64,000 bases of DNA. Origin: Eustoma russellianum. Lineage: Eukaryota > Streptophyta > Magnoliopsida > Gentianales > Gentianaceae. Positions 34,201 through 45,096 of the stretch are shown here, piece by piece. Position 1 is the first letter of the stretch, and the number at the start of each line of letters is the position of its first letter. The position numbers and the translations under genes were made by a program. The DNA is taken from positions 31,378,950-31,442,949 of the forward strand of contig AP025040.1 in NCBI GenBank assembly GCA_036186865.1, given 5' to 3'. The notes beneath the pieces are model-generated. The model was not told where the DNA came from. It was given only the letters and a program-made list of their open reading frames with translations, and searched no databases.

Positions 34201-34590
34201 TCAACCTTTTGAGAATGTCCCTTTTGGTACACAAATTTGGGTGACCTTTCTAGGTCTTCCAAAAGATGAGAAAGGTGATGAAGACGCAACATAATATACG
34301 TCGGGGGTAAATGCAATTGGCCTTTGGCCGAGAATCCCATCGTGCATATAGCATGGTTTTTGTTTTTGATATGCATTTCGGTTTGCATGCACGGGGCGTG
34401 ATCTAGATGCATTTTTATGATATGAATGTCGCATATGCATCAATGACTTTCTTTCATATCTATATGGCACATAATTGTACTTTGTATGATATGAAGAATA
34501 AGAAACACGATGAGATGAGATGAGTGGTGTACTAGTCTTCTTCTTAGGTTGTATAGTTTCATGCGGTTTCATAGATGTAGATAAAATCAA
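34201..34590 (-). pseudogene. basic Tyr/His/Arg-rich frame, gag-pol linker remnant
   Basis: A frame of 129 codons, rich in Lys, Arg, His and Tyr, ends in a stop just before T-Q-I-C-V-P-K-G-T-F-S-K-G. V-P-K-G-T lies where copia elements have the segment between zinc knuckle and protease (typically W-V-P-K-G), so this is likely the deletion-bridged remnant of that linker. No enzymatic domain follows. It could instead be non-coding. Confidence 0.4.
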
Positions 34591-34704
34591 TTTTGTAGCC
34601 TTATTTTGTACTTTGTTCTCTTCAACATATCCTACTCTGGTTTTATCATTTTCATGCTTCTGAGAAGAGATAAGCCGATCTAGAATACAAGTATCCGTAT
34701 CGAA

Positions 34705-35121
34705 TTATTTTCTAGTCTTTTCTAGATCTTCGTTTCTTGATTTGAACTTTGAAATCTCGGCTTTTAGTTCAGTTTTCTCAGATGTCAATGATGAAATTTC
34801 AGACTTTAATGAATTTATGATGCAAGACGACTCTTCTTTTGAATCGTTTAATTGAGACACAAGATTTGTGTTAGAAGATTCTAACAATTTCTTGTCTTCA
34901 ATTAATCGCTTCTTTTCTTTTGCAAGAGTCTTAGCAAACTTATGCAATTCAAAATATTGAACAAACAAATCATGATATGATGGTTCAGAATCGGATTCGG
35001 AATCATAATCAGAATGTACCTCACTATCAAGAAGTGGAGGCCTTTGGCTTGACATACCTTTTTGCTCGGTTTTGTGTCTAGTGGTTGCCATCTCACTAAG
35101 ATCGTTGGATCTCCTTTTCAT
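34705..35121 (-). pseudogene. gag-derived coiled-coil ORF of the non-autonomous element
   Basis: The frame starts with the first ATG after the primer site (M-K-R-R-S-N-D; M-A-T-T-R-H-K ten codons later is an alternative) and runs about 138 codons. An acidic Ser/Asp/Glu-rich stretch (S-D-Y-D-S-E-S-D-S-E) is followed by about 90 residues of Lys/Glu/Leu-rich heptad-like sequence, predicted as a coiled coil. This resembles the region after the zinc knuckle in long copia Gag proteins; the capsid part and knuckle are missing. It has no catalytic motif. It ends in a stop at 34705, and a separate basic frame follows at 34590-34201. Whether it is translated is unknown. Confidence 0.55.
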
Positions 35122-35128
35122 GAGTGTG

Positions 35129-35145
35129 CCTGCGCTCAGATACCA
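35129..35145 (-). other. primer binding site of family-T element
   Basis: On the minus strand TGGTATCTGAGCGCAGG starts 2 bases after the LTR. It differs from the iMet pattern TGGTATCAGAGC at one early position. Confidence 0.8.
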
Positions 35146-35147
35146 CT

Positions 35148-38100
35148 TGTAGGATCTGCAAGGCACCACTAGAAGGGGGTGGGTTGAATAGTGGGTGCGG
35201 AAAATGTGGTTTTTAAAATAGTTTTAAACCAAAAACTCAACTTCTGAAAACAGTTTCTGTTTTTAGGACTAGTTTTAAAACGTTTTGAAAACTAGGTTGC
35301 AGGTCTTCAAAAATTCTGAAATTTGTATAGAACTTAGCCTCAGATGTTTTGAGTATCTCCTAAAAATTTCAGATCAAATTCAACCTCTAACCCCTTTAAA
35401 AATCGTTGGTGGTAAGATTGCACAAATCTGCCAAACTGGTAGTTTGTTTTGAAAAATTAATTCCTGTTTGTCCTTAACTCCAAATGCTCTGAAACTTTAA
35501 TGACTAACCCCTTATTAGTTATATTTAAATGGGTTGAAACAGTTCTGAAAAATTCTTTTGGGAAGTTAGTCAAATACGATCAAAGTCTCAACCTTTGCAA
35601 GCCTAAAAATCAGACTACACTAGTCTCAGAACTTTGGACGTTTGAATGACTTATACTTGTTCAAAAGGGTTGAAACTTGTGCCAAAAGAACCTTAAGACG
35701 TGAGGATATGACTCTCGAAAGTGTCGTAATTTTTGAAATTCGTTTACTATTTTTACCAACGTGATTAAAAATGATAAATAGTGTTGAAACTGAAAGTAAG
35801 TGCTGAAAGTAAATAACACAAGGAATTTTATACTGGTTCAGTTATAAACAACCTGCTCCAGTCTTCGAGGACACCTTCCTCTGTTATCACTAATCACACA
35901 ACACAAAGAACACCCTACCACAGGGTTGATGGAGTTACACACCAACTCCAACCCTTTACAAACCTTGTATGTGAATACAATTGTCACGAACACCACCACC
36001 TTGCAAGTGCAAGATTGATCACATCTTGATCAATCTTTTATAATGATAAAGAGTATGTGGTGGTCTATATGAAGCCTATTCAAGTATATGAATATAAGTA
36101 CAATAGGCTTTTAGAGAGAAGAAAGAAAGAAGGAGTAGAAGAGATGAAAACGTTTTGGCCTTGTATCCTTGTAAGACTTGTGTTATTTTTGTCTTGCTCT
36201 TCTCTTTCCTTTTAACATTGGTGGCCGCCCCCTTTGTCACTATTTCCTCTCTTGAAAATTATCTTCTAAGTCCTTGGAAGAGTGTATTGCATCATTGTGA
36301 CATGTCCTTGCTTACTTGGCATCTCCTCATCGGATGATCATTAAGCTCTTGCTTACTTAGCACTCATTGATTGGATGGATGTTGTCATCACTTGATGACT
36401 AGATAAATCTGAAATTAAACCTCAAAAAGCATGTGCCAATTAGCCATAAACTTATTACCATAAGTCACAAGATCATCCCACAAAATTAGCAAGACAACTT
36501 TCTTCACCTTGCCATGAAAAAAATCGGCCATACCACCTTTTGCACATGCTGAAATTTCAGCATGTGTAACATTTACATTTCATTCAAAATATTGCCAAGT
36601 TTACTTTGATTTAATCCTTGAAATTAAAGAAGAATTCAATCACTATTTAGTACACAATATTTTCATCAACTTTGGAATAAAAATTGATCACCAATAGAGC
36701 CTAATTTTCGGCCAACATACATTACACACATGCTGAAATTTGCAACATGTGTGATATTCAAAGATATCACCATTTTAATTCCATATTATATTCAAAATAC
36801 TTCCATACTATCTCCCAATTAATTCACTTAATTCAAGAAGTAAAATATGCCTCATAAAGTGATAAAAATCGGCCAGCCTAGACTACACATGCTGAATTTT
36901 CAGCATGTGTCACAAATGTGACAAAGTTTGAAATGTTACCTTGTATAGCTCATTTCTTTTTGTCACCAACATTGTATGCTTCATTCTTTGCCCAATCAAG
37001 TTGCCAACAAGGGTCCACATAAGCTCCAACATAGCTGGTTTAGGCATGTGAAATGATTTCTGCATGTGCTGAAATTTATTTTTGCCAACTTTGTAAAATA
37101 GTGCACATTTAATTATACACACATGGTATATTCCAATCAGCCCTTAATTGAATTTTCTAGAATACTTTGAGATGTATGAAATATGTAAAGAGTGTCTAGA
37201 TACATGTTATATGCCATGCCAAAAATGTTCCATGTCTCGTGTACGTAAAAAACCGAATTTTCTACGTTTATCGATTACCCGATTTTTCTCTAATTAAATT
37301 CCAAATTTTTGCACATGTTATATATATTATGTTACACATGATATACATAAATTAAACTTTAATATTCAGCTCTCATGTCTGATTAAAGTGGCGCCTACAT
37401 GTGACAAAAATGTTGAATTTGAAATCTCCACAATTTGGCCTTAATTGGGGGTGATTTGTGTGTGCCAACATGGAATGATTTTATGGCTGCATATACCATG
37501 TAAGCCACGAAATTTGTGGCCTTTTTGAAGTGTATGGGCTGGCCATCTATATATGGCAAGTACGTGACACGTTGGCAAAGTTTCGGTATTCACCCGATAC
37601 GACAATTTTTGGTTTAGAACCTTTTAACGTGCCGTAATAAATTTGTCATCACCATGACTTATATAATATGATGTAAGACCTGAACGTGCTCATAAATATG
37701 AGTTAAATATAGTGGTGTGACGTTAACGTACGTACGTAAAATATATAACGTGTCGGTAGTACGTTGGAATATATGTGTATGTGCCTTTTTATAAAAAATC
37801 TGAATATATATAAATATATATATATAAAACGTGTAGAAGGAGTGAGAGAGACTTTCCATTCTTCAATTTATTGCCTTTGTGCCTTTTCCAAATATAGCTT
37901 CCTTTAATGAACTACTTAGTTTATTTAACTAAGTACTTTACTTAATGAACTAGTTTAGTTCATTAATGATGGCACTTGAAAATAGTTCAAACACCACAAA
38001 TGTTTGCCATTTGATGTAAGCTTTAAAGCTTCATGGCTCGTTAGTACGGCAACAATATATATGAACTATATAAGGCAAGTTTCATGCAAAAACGTGTCAT

Positions 38101-38184
38101 GTCATAAAACATGTCATGCATTTCTTTAATACACGTTATTTAAATCATGCATTTTGAAATCACTCAAACCCTTTTTTCTCAACA
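35148..38184 (-). repeat. family-T 5' LTR
   Basis: Full-length mate of 30922-33940 with scattered substitutions and small indels. Its palindrome lies at 37942-37966. Confidence 0.9.
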
Positions 38185-38189
38185 CCAAG

Positions 38190-39032
38190 AACGGAAATCC
38201 ACCCCTGGTACGTATCTTCAAGACGATAGGATTCAATTCCCCAGAATGTTTGCCCAAGACGTTGATACATAACCTAGTTTTGATCAATGATTAAAGGAAA
38301 CACAAAGAAGAACCTTGCAAACAGCCTTTGGCCGAAAATTATATTTTGTCAATCAATATTCTGAGTTTACAGGTTGCTAACCTTGTTTACATATAGCCCT
38401 ACAAGTAATAAACCAAGTTTACAAGAGATAGGATAGGTCTTCTATTGGATTTTTATCTCCTCGACATCTGATCAAATTTGCATGCAATATCTCGGTTATC
38501 TAGAGGCCGAATCTGTCGATGAGGTCTTCTGGCCAGTTGTAGCCCGAGATGTATAGTTTCCATAGCATCTTGAATCTCCTAAAAACAGCCTTTTATGAGT
38601 GAGGTATGGTAAAAATATCGAGACATGGTCATCATGTGAAAAACTCCACTTTTTAGGCGTTTCTCCAAATTTGAAAAGCCTATTTTTCTATCTTTTAACT
38701 AATTTTTAATTTTTAAAAAATCTTAAAACCCTGTAAAAATGACCCTAAAATATATTACAAAATAATACAAGCCATGAAGGACGAAAAATAGGCCATGCAA
38801 GACCTTTTACGCACAATCGATATAAGAGCATGTCTAGACATTGCGTCCGGCCCTCCCACCATCCCATGCTATTTATTCTTTCCTCAAAACTGATTTTAAG
38901 GCTACAAAAGATAGCATCAATGCTCAGCTACATTGTCCTCTTGGTGTCGCACAATTTCTGTAAGTATCGTCATAATGTCCGGCTTCAGTTCTTTCATTTG
39001 CTCCTCATAACTGGACCTTTTGGTGTCACATT
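38190..39032 (-). repeat. outer gypsy left (3') LTR, segment 2
   Basis: Matches about 54309-55138 of the right LTR, for example caatccacccctggtacgt..cttcaaga and ccttttacgcacaatcgatat. It is bounded by the two nested elements. Confidence 0.85.
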
Positions 39033-39999
39033 TGTTACACCCCGTGTCTTTTAAGCGCAACTTTCAATACTTAGAGGTTAACCTTGAATGCAATTTAATT
39101 AATTATGTAAGATTATAAAACTTAGTCACCTAAAACATAGAAGAATAAGAAAGAAGGGTTCAAAATAGAGTTAAAGGTAATTCATAGAAATTACTTGAAA
39201 GGCCCCTACTAGAAGTTGAGGGAGTTACAAAAGTTGGTATAACCTCCCCATCTCAGCCATATTGGACGGTTATACCACAAAAGAAGAAGGAAAAATTCTG
39301 AGAAAAAGAGAGAGAAGAGAAAAGGAGAGGAAGAAGAAGAAGAAAGGAAAGAGAAGGAAGGAAAAGGCCATTCTAGGTTCCATTCTCATCAAAGTTCTGC
39401 AGTAAATCCGTAAGCTTAACTAGAAACAAAGGCAAGTAATCTTTCTATACGCTTTATGTAAATTTTGATACTTTAGGCCCTATGTTCTTACAAAGAGAAA
39501 ACATGAATCACACATTAGTATTCTTGTCTTGCATATCTTAAATGCTTCGTTATATGTGAGTCTTGTTGCTAAATGAGAAGTCTTGTTCTTTGGGCCATAA
39601 TTCTGAAAATAGTTGTGTGGTGCCTTGTTATTTACCAAGCATGCCCATGAAAGTATATATTTTGACATGCTTATTGTCTTGCTCTACTCTTATGTTGATT
39701 GTCTATACTAGACGTTGAGAGTAAGTGCAGGAAATTGAGGGATGAGTGATGACATTGTTGTAGATTTGTTGTGTTGAGAATTGTTGATGATAACCTTTGA
39801 AGCTGGTGTATGATTGGAGAGTTAGAGTGGATGTTGTTGGGCATAACTAAGCATCAATTCATGATTAGATGTATGTTAAGTATGATGAATCTAGTTGTTA
39901 AGATGGATCTTTAAGTGTTGAATCTGGAAGGGTTGAAGAAGAAAGGAGTTGGGTGGAAGTTACTGCAGAAAAACTGCAGTTTGGCATCGTCAGAACACT

Positions 40000-40235
40000 T
40001 CGAACGCCTACATGAGGCGCTTCATGTCACTATAGGCGCTTCATGTAGCGTTCCATGTGTCCTGGAGCTTTCCCGTACAGAAAAACTGAAATTTAGAACC
40101 GTCAGAACACTTCGAACGCCTACATGGGGCGCTTCATGTCACATTAGGCGCTTCATGTGGTGTTCAATGTGTCCTGAATCATCCCCGAACACTTCGAACG
40201 CCTAGTAGAGGCGCTTCATGTACCATTAGGCGCTT
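40000..40235 (+). repeat. gcgcttcatgt short-repeat block in gypsy LTR
   Basis: cacttcgaacgcctacatg.ggcgcttcatgtcac and related units occur about three times (starting near 39997, 40107 and 40190), each with a second taggcgcttcatgt. Also present in the 3' LTR at 46060-46300. Confidence 0.8.
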
Positions 40236-40729
40236 CAAGTGGTGTTCCAAGTATTCTGGAAGTATTTTTGACCCTTTAGGCGCCCTATGTAAGTGTAGTA
40301 ACTTTATACACTTCTTTTGAACATAAAATGCAAGGGTATTCGAGGTATATTTGAGGTGTAGATGGTAAGTTTGATTAAGTAAGCATAAGATTGAATTCTA
40401 GTGAATAAGTGAGACAAATGGACTTGGTAAAACACGTTTAGGGAGAGTTTGAGGTGCAAAACCATATTCTTGATAGACAAGATGTATGTGTGTGTGTGCT
40501 ACATGTTGATATGAAGCTATCTGTGCATCCTGCATCATGACATGGGCACTTGCATTTGATTTGAGATATGTTTTGCAAAAGAACAAGAAAGGTAAAGTTT
40601 GCGAAAGACAAAATGGCTGCTGGTTGATCACAGGGTATAAAAGTCACGTCTGCGAAAGCAGGGTATAAAGAGCGTGATCTGTGAATCAACAGCAGGGTAT
40701 AAAGTATGTTATGGGGCCGTGGACCTATC

Positions 40730-40905
40730 CGCACGGAAAATGAAGTATTTTATGGGGCCGTGGACCTATCAGCACGGATATATGATATATGTAATGGGGC
40801 CGTGGACCTTTCAGCACGGATATATGATATATGTAATGGGGCCGTGGACCTTTCAGCACGGATATATGATATATGTAATGGGGCCGTGGACCTTTCAGCA
40901 CGGGG
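40730..40905 (+). repeat. 42-bp tandem repeat in gypsy LTR
   Basis: Units of atggggccgtggacct.tcag followed by cacggatatatgatatatgta recur four times, the first unit with a variant spacer. 42 is a multiple of 3, so the unit stays open in several frames. Repeated in the 3' LTR at 46793-46968. Confidence 0.9.
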
Positions 40906-41714
40906 TATAAAGTTATGATGGCTGTGGACTGATCACCCACAGGGTATAAAGTTCTGCTACGCGAAGAATATGATATGTAAAGTGATGAAATGTTTGTGAA
41001 ATGACATGCATGACATGTTTATGAAAGAAGGCATATGCATGGGTGTTGTGTGTGATTTTAAAGAAGTACATGCATCATGATACACGAAGCATAAGACTTG
41101 ACATGCAAGAAACGTGGTTAGTCTATGACTTGCTTATGTGATTCGTTGTTTTAATACATGTTGGTTCTCGTAACTGTGTTCACATATGTGCTTTATCTGT
41201 TTTGAGTAATTCTTATTAAGATGCTATTTGTTAACCCGAGCACCTTATTTTTGGGCAATGTTTTATACACTGGTGACTCGACGTGTGTGATTCCGTAGGG
41301 TGTATAGACGGGTTACTTGCTGGCGAAGTTTTCGCTAAGAACAATCATTCTGTCTCCTTTTCAGGTGAGCCTGATTATGAGTTGATATTTATCGAAGACG
41401 ACGGCGAGTGGGCTCAGTGGGATGATGGACAAGGGAATAGATAGATGCTGGACTATTTTGTTTGAGTTTGAAACTCATTGTTATTATGTTGTTCTAAAAC
41501 TTATGTCGGCTAGATGATCAAACAGTTTTATTTCCGCTGCAGTTTTCTGGTTGTAATATTGACAACGAAGGTTTAGATTTTATGACGTTTCCGCTGGTTT
41601 TAACTTACATTATGAAGGATGTATGCTTGATCTGCTTGACGCTTCGTAGTTCTCATAGTAGGCTACGGCGGGTGCACTGGTTCCGATAACGGTATCGGGC
41701 TGGGGCGCTACAGG

Positions 41715-41726
41715 TGGTATCAGAGC
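41715..41726 (+). other. primer binding site (iMet tRNA)
   Basis: tggtatcagagc lies 2 bases after the LTR, a perfect match to the complement of the plant initiator Met tRNA 3' end. Confidence 0.92.
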
Positions 41727-41899
41727 CCTAGGCTTCAGATCTATTTCGGAAACTTAAGTTTATGATCTTTTAGACTCTTAAGCTATGATTCTCCCTTAAG
41801 GTTGATCCTTAGTTATAAGTGCTGATTTTCTAGAGTCTAAGTATGATCTGGGTTGGGTGTGTGCGAGCGCGTATATCATTTAAATTTCTATAATAATTT

Positions 41900-42620
41900 A
41901 AATTGTCAGACCCCATTGATCTCTTGGATACAACTTTGTGATGCTTTTCTGAAGTATTACGTGCCCAAGACAGCGATCTTAGACAAGATAAGGGCGTTCG
42001 ACGGGCTAAAATAGAGTCGGATGATAATGTCGGAGTATGCCGACCATGTCCATGCTTTGGGTAAGTTGCTCCTGCGATTATGCCTGATAATCGCTTAAAG
42101 ATGACAAAATTCGAACGCGGTTTGGACTCAAGAATTCAGTCAGCAATTGTAAACGCATGGATGAGAACATACGAGGACATGATGGATGCATGTTTTCACG
42201 TCGAGAGTGATTTCCGCAGAGTGGCGGCAAGAAAGGCCGATGCAGGATACTCCGACAAAGGTAAGAGGTTAAGAGAAGAGATTTGAGTTGGTGGCAGGCC
42301 AGGACGTTGGATCAAGGTTCTGAAGAGAGGCTCGGTTGAGAAAATTTCATAGACCCCCACAACAGAATTTAGTTGTACAGCAGGTTGAAGGAGTTTGCCG
42401 CACTTCAATAAGGGTCATGTCGGCGAATGTAGGAAGTTGGAAAGAGCATGTTATCGATGCGGACAGGTGGGAAACCTTATTCGAGATTGCTCAAAGATGA
42501 GAAAGAATGCTCTAGGAGAAGTCGCTCAGCAGCCGAGGACGAATGTCCGCGTTAATGTCATGATTGCCATGGATATTTGGAAGTCGCCGATGTGGTATGA
42601 GGTACAATTTTAGTGAACAA
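41900..42620 (+). pseudogene. gypsy gag and protease-edge remnant
   Basis: Gag-like coding is visible from about 41935: D-A-F-L-K-Y-Y-V-P, a block ending M-S-E-Y-A-D-H-V-H-A-L-G near 42040, then the open stretch 42080-42286 with K-F-E-R-G-L and Y-E-D-M-M-D-A. A CCHC knuckle lies at about 42446-42490 (C-Y-R-C-G-Q-V-G-N-L-I-R-D-C, with His replaced by Asn, so the knuckle is damaged). Around 42640-42680 the protease active site reads F-D-S-G-V-N-P-S-F. Stops and frame changes lie near 42010, 42285 and 42400. Everything between the protease and the RT connection is missing. Confidence 0.7.
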
Positions 42621-42835
42621 GATATTCACCAATGTACTTTTGATAGCGGCGTGAACCCCTCTTTTGTGGCAAAGGGATTTGTTAAGCGCCTTTGTGGTTC
42701 ACCAGAATAGTTGGAGATTCCATACTGTGTCCAAGCGTCCAAGATCAAATTACGATTTCACATCAACATTGACTATCGATTAAAACGAGTGACAGTTAAG
42801 AACTCTGAGATAAAAGATATAACCTTCCAAGGGGA

Positions 42836-43134
42836 TTACTGTTGATTCGAAGGAAGTTGAAGTTATTACCGAGTGGTCTGGACCCACGAATGACACTGAA
42901 GTGCAATGTTTCTTGGGTCTAGCTAGTTATTATAGGAAGTTTGTCGAGGGACTTTCGACAATAGCGAAGCCCTCAGTCGGCTTACTCAAAAGAAGCCCAA
43001 GTTTGAGTGAACGGCAGAATGCGAGAAAAGCTTCACGGAGCTTAAGAGGAGGTTAACCATAGCTCCAGTATTGGCTCAACCCTCTGGAACGGATGGATTT
43101 TTGATTTATAGTGATGCGTCAAAGAATGGGTTAG
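42836..43134 (+). pseudogene. gypsy RT connection and first part of RNase H (exon before intron candidate)
   Basis: Coding resumes at about 42836 with G-I-T-V-D-S-K-E-V-E, the end of the RT thumb. It continues with F-L-G-L-A-S-Y-Y-R-K-F-V near 42910. A frameshift lies near 42965 and a TGA, probably from a Trp codon, near 43008. From there the frame runs without interruption into RNase H with I-Y-S-D-A-S-K-N-G-L and stops being coding exactly at 43134, where a 70-bp intron-like block begins. The RT fingers and palm including the Y-x-D-D motif are absent, so no reverse transcription is possible from this copy. Confidence 0.75.
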
Positions 43135-43204
43135 GTACGTAAATTATAGTATAAGGTTATGATCTTGTATACCCATTAAGTTTAGACTAACACTTTGTTT
43201 GTAG
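43135..43204 (+). other. candidate spliceosomal intron within RNase H
   Basis: The block begins gtacgt and ends tttgtttgtag, with a branch-like ctaac at 43187-43191. It is AT-rich, 70 bp long and not a multiple of 3. Joining 43134 to 43205 restores the RNase H frame and the motif N-G-L-G/C-V-L-M-Q with no residue lost or gained. Confidence 0.7.
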
Positions 43205-45051
43205 GTTGTGTTTTAATGCAAAACGAACGAGTCATCGCGTATGCCTCAAGACAGCTAAAGCCTTATGAACAAAACTATCCCACACATGATCTTGAACTTG
43301 CCGCGGTTGTGTTCGCCTTGAAGATTTGGCGGCATTATTTGTATGGAGAGAAGTGCGCGGTATTCACGGATCATAAGAGTCTAAAGTATTTGTTCTCACA
43401 GAAGGAATTGAATATGAGGCAGCGGAGGTGGTTGGAGTTGCTAAAAGACTACGACCTAACTATTCATTATCACCCGGGAAAGGCTAACAAGGTAGCCGAC
43501 GCCTTAAGTAGGAAGTCCAGCCATGCACGACAATCACCACTGGAAAGAGAGATGGAGGAGTTTGGTTTAGATTTGATTGAATCCACGGTGAATGTTTTGA
43601 CAGCCTTGACTATCACCCCGAGTTTGATTGATCGGATAAAGGAGGCACAGAAGAGAGATAAGGCTTTAAGTGAGATAATGGAAAGGGTGAAACATAGTCC
43701 AGTTGAAGGATTTCGGACTAAGGATGATGGGAGCTTATGGTTTAGGGAAAGATTATGCGTGCCGGATGTTGACGAACTTAGGAAAGAAGTTTTGCAAGAA
43801 GCTCATAATTCAAGGTTATCGATACACCCCGGTAGCACCAAGATGTATAAAGATCTCAAGCGATACTATTGGTGGTCCGGGATGAAAAGACATATTGCGG
43901 AATTCATAGAGAGGTGTTTAGTGTGTCAACAAGTCAAAGCGGAACACCAGCGGCCCGGTGGATTGTTGATGCCGTTGGAAATTCCGGAATGGAAATGGGA
44001 ACATGTCACAATGGATTTTGTAGCCGGATTACCAAAGACAAGAAGTGGATGTGACATGATTTGGGTTATCGTGGACCGTTTAACAAAGTCTGCCCATTTC
44101 CTACCCGTTTCAAGTGAGACACCTCTCGACAAACTAGTGAATGTGTATATGGAGAACATAGTGAGCTTACATGGTGTTCCGGTAAGTATAGTATCCGACC
44201 GAGACTCACGGTTCACATCTAAGTTTTGGACAGCATTTCAAGAAGCCATGGGTACAGAATTAAGGTTGAGTACGGCATATCATCCCCAAACTGATGGACA
44301 GTCCGAGCGGACAATTCAAACCTTGGAAGATATGCTAAGAGCTTGCGTGCTGGATTTCAAAGGGAGTTGGGATGGAATGGTAAAGCTGATGGAGTTTTCT
44401 TATAACAATAGTTACCACAGCGCAATTGATATGGCTCCTTTTGAGGCTTTGTATGGAAGGAAATGTAGGTCCCCGGTTTATTGGGACGAAGTGGGCGTGA
44501 GGACCATCACGGGACCTGAGCTATTAGAGAAAACGCTAGAGAAGGTAAAGGTCATTCGAGAAAGACTCAAGACGGCTCAGGACCGTAGCAAGAGTTGGGC
44601 AGATTCCAAACGACGACCATTGGATTTTGATGTGGGTGATAAAGTTTATTTGAAGGTATCACCTACGAAGGGCGTCATGAGGTTTGGAGTAAAAGGCAAG
44701 CTAAGCCCTCGTTTCATTGGTCCCTATGAAATACTTGAGAAGGTAGGAGCCTTGGCATATAGGTTGGCATTACCCCCGGTGTTGGCACAAGTTCACAATG
44801 TATTCCACGTGTCACAATTAAGAAAGTACGTGGCGGATCCAAGTCATGTACTTGAAGCTCAACCTTTGGAACTCAAGGACGATGTTACATATGAGGAAGT
44901 ACCCGTGAAAATTGTGGACCGAAAGGATCAAGTGTTGAGGAAGCGAGTGATCCCGTATGTAAAGGTTCAATGGAGCAATCACACGGAACGTGAAGCCACT
45001 TGGGAGCTCGAAGAACAAATGCGGGAGAGGTATCCTCAGCTCTTTGACTAA
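43205..45051 (+). CDS. gypsy RNase H (rest), integrase and chromodomain
   Basis: An uninterrupted frame of about 615 codons. RNase H continues with V-I-A-Y-A-S-R-Q-L-K and ends at K-V-A-D-A-L-S-R (about 43490). The integrase H2C2 zinc region (H-N-S-R-L-S-I-H ... C-L-V-C) lies at 43800-43930. The core acidic triad is complete: M-D-F near 44015, V-S-D-R-D near 44195, and the Glu of S-E-R-T-I-Q near 44305. The GPY module is near 44720. A chromodomain (V-P-V-K-I-V-D-R-K ... V-Q-W ... E-A-T-W-E-L-E) closes the protein at about 44895-45040. Chromodomains in this clade direct integration to marked chromatin. The frame has no ATG of its own near the 5' end; it is the continuation of a gag-pol frame through the candidate intron, so translation from this locus is doubtful although the domains look intact. 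Confidence 0.9.
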
Positions 45052-45083
45052 GGTAAGTAAGTTTCGAGGACGAAACTTTTTGT

Positions 45084-45096
45084 AAGGGGGGTGGAA
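45084..45096 (+). other. polypurine tract of Tekay-type element
   Basis: aaggggggtggaa abuts the 3' LTR start tgttacacc. Confidence 0.85.

Larger units (their letters stand above)
30922..38184 (-). mobile_element. non-autonomous family-T (copia-derived) LTR element, complete
   Basis: LTRs 30922-33940 (3019 bp) and 35148-38184 (3037 bp) both run from TGTAGGATCTGC to TTCTCAACA on the plus strand. They flank only 1207 bp of internal sequence. The flanks 30917-30921 and 38185-38189 are identical ccaag duplications. On the minus strand a primer site follows the 5' LTR and a polypurine tract precedes the 3' LTR. The interior has a gag-like coiled-coil ORF but no protease, integrase, RT or RNase H, so the element must have relied on enzymes from another element. 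The LTRs differ at scattered bases, a few percent by eye. Confidence 0.93.
39033..41712 (+). repeat. Tekay-type 5' LTR
   Basis: Contains GA-rich 39290-39365, a block of repeated gaacgcctacat.gggcgcttcatgtcac units (40000-40235), and the 42-bp tandem repeat at 40730-40905. Ends in cgctaca before the primer site. Confidence 0.93.

Noticed and set aside
40674..40918. Repeat protein encoded by the 42-bp LTR repeats
   Set aside because: The frames stay open only because the unit is a multiple of 3. Several frames on both strands are open and all lie in an LTR.
43195..43204. Start of the 618-codon RNase H-integrase frame as a genuine translation start
   Set aside because: The first codon is TTG and lies inside the candidate intron; the frame is a continuation of gag-pol.
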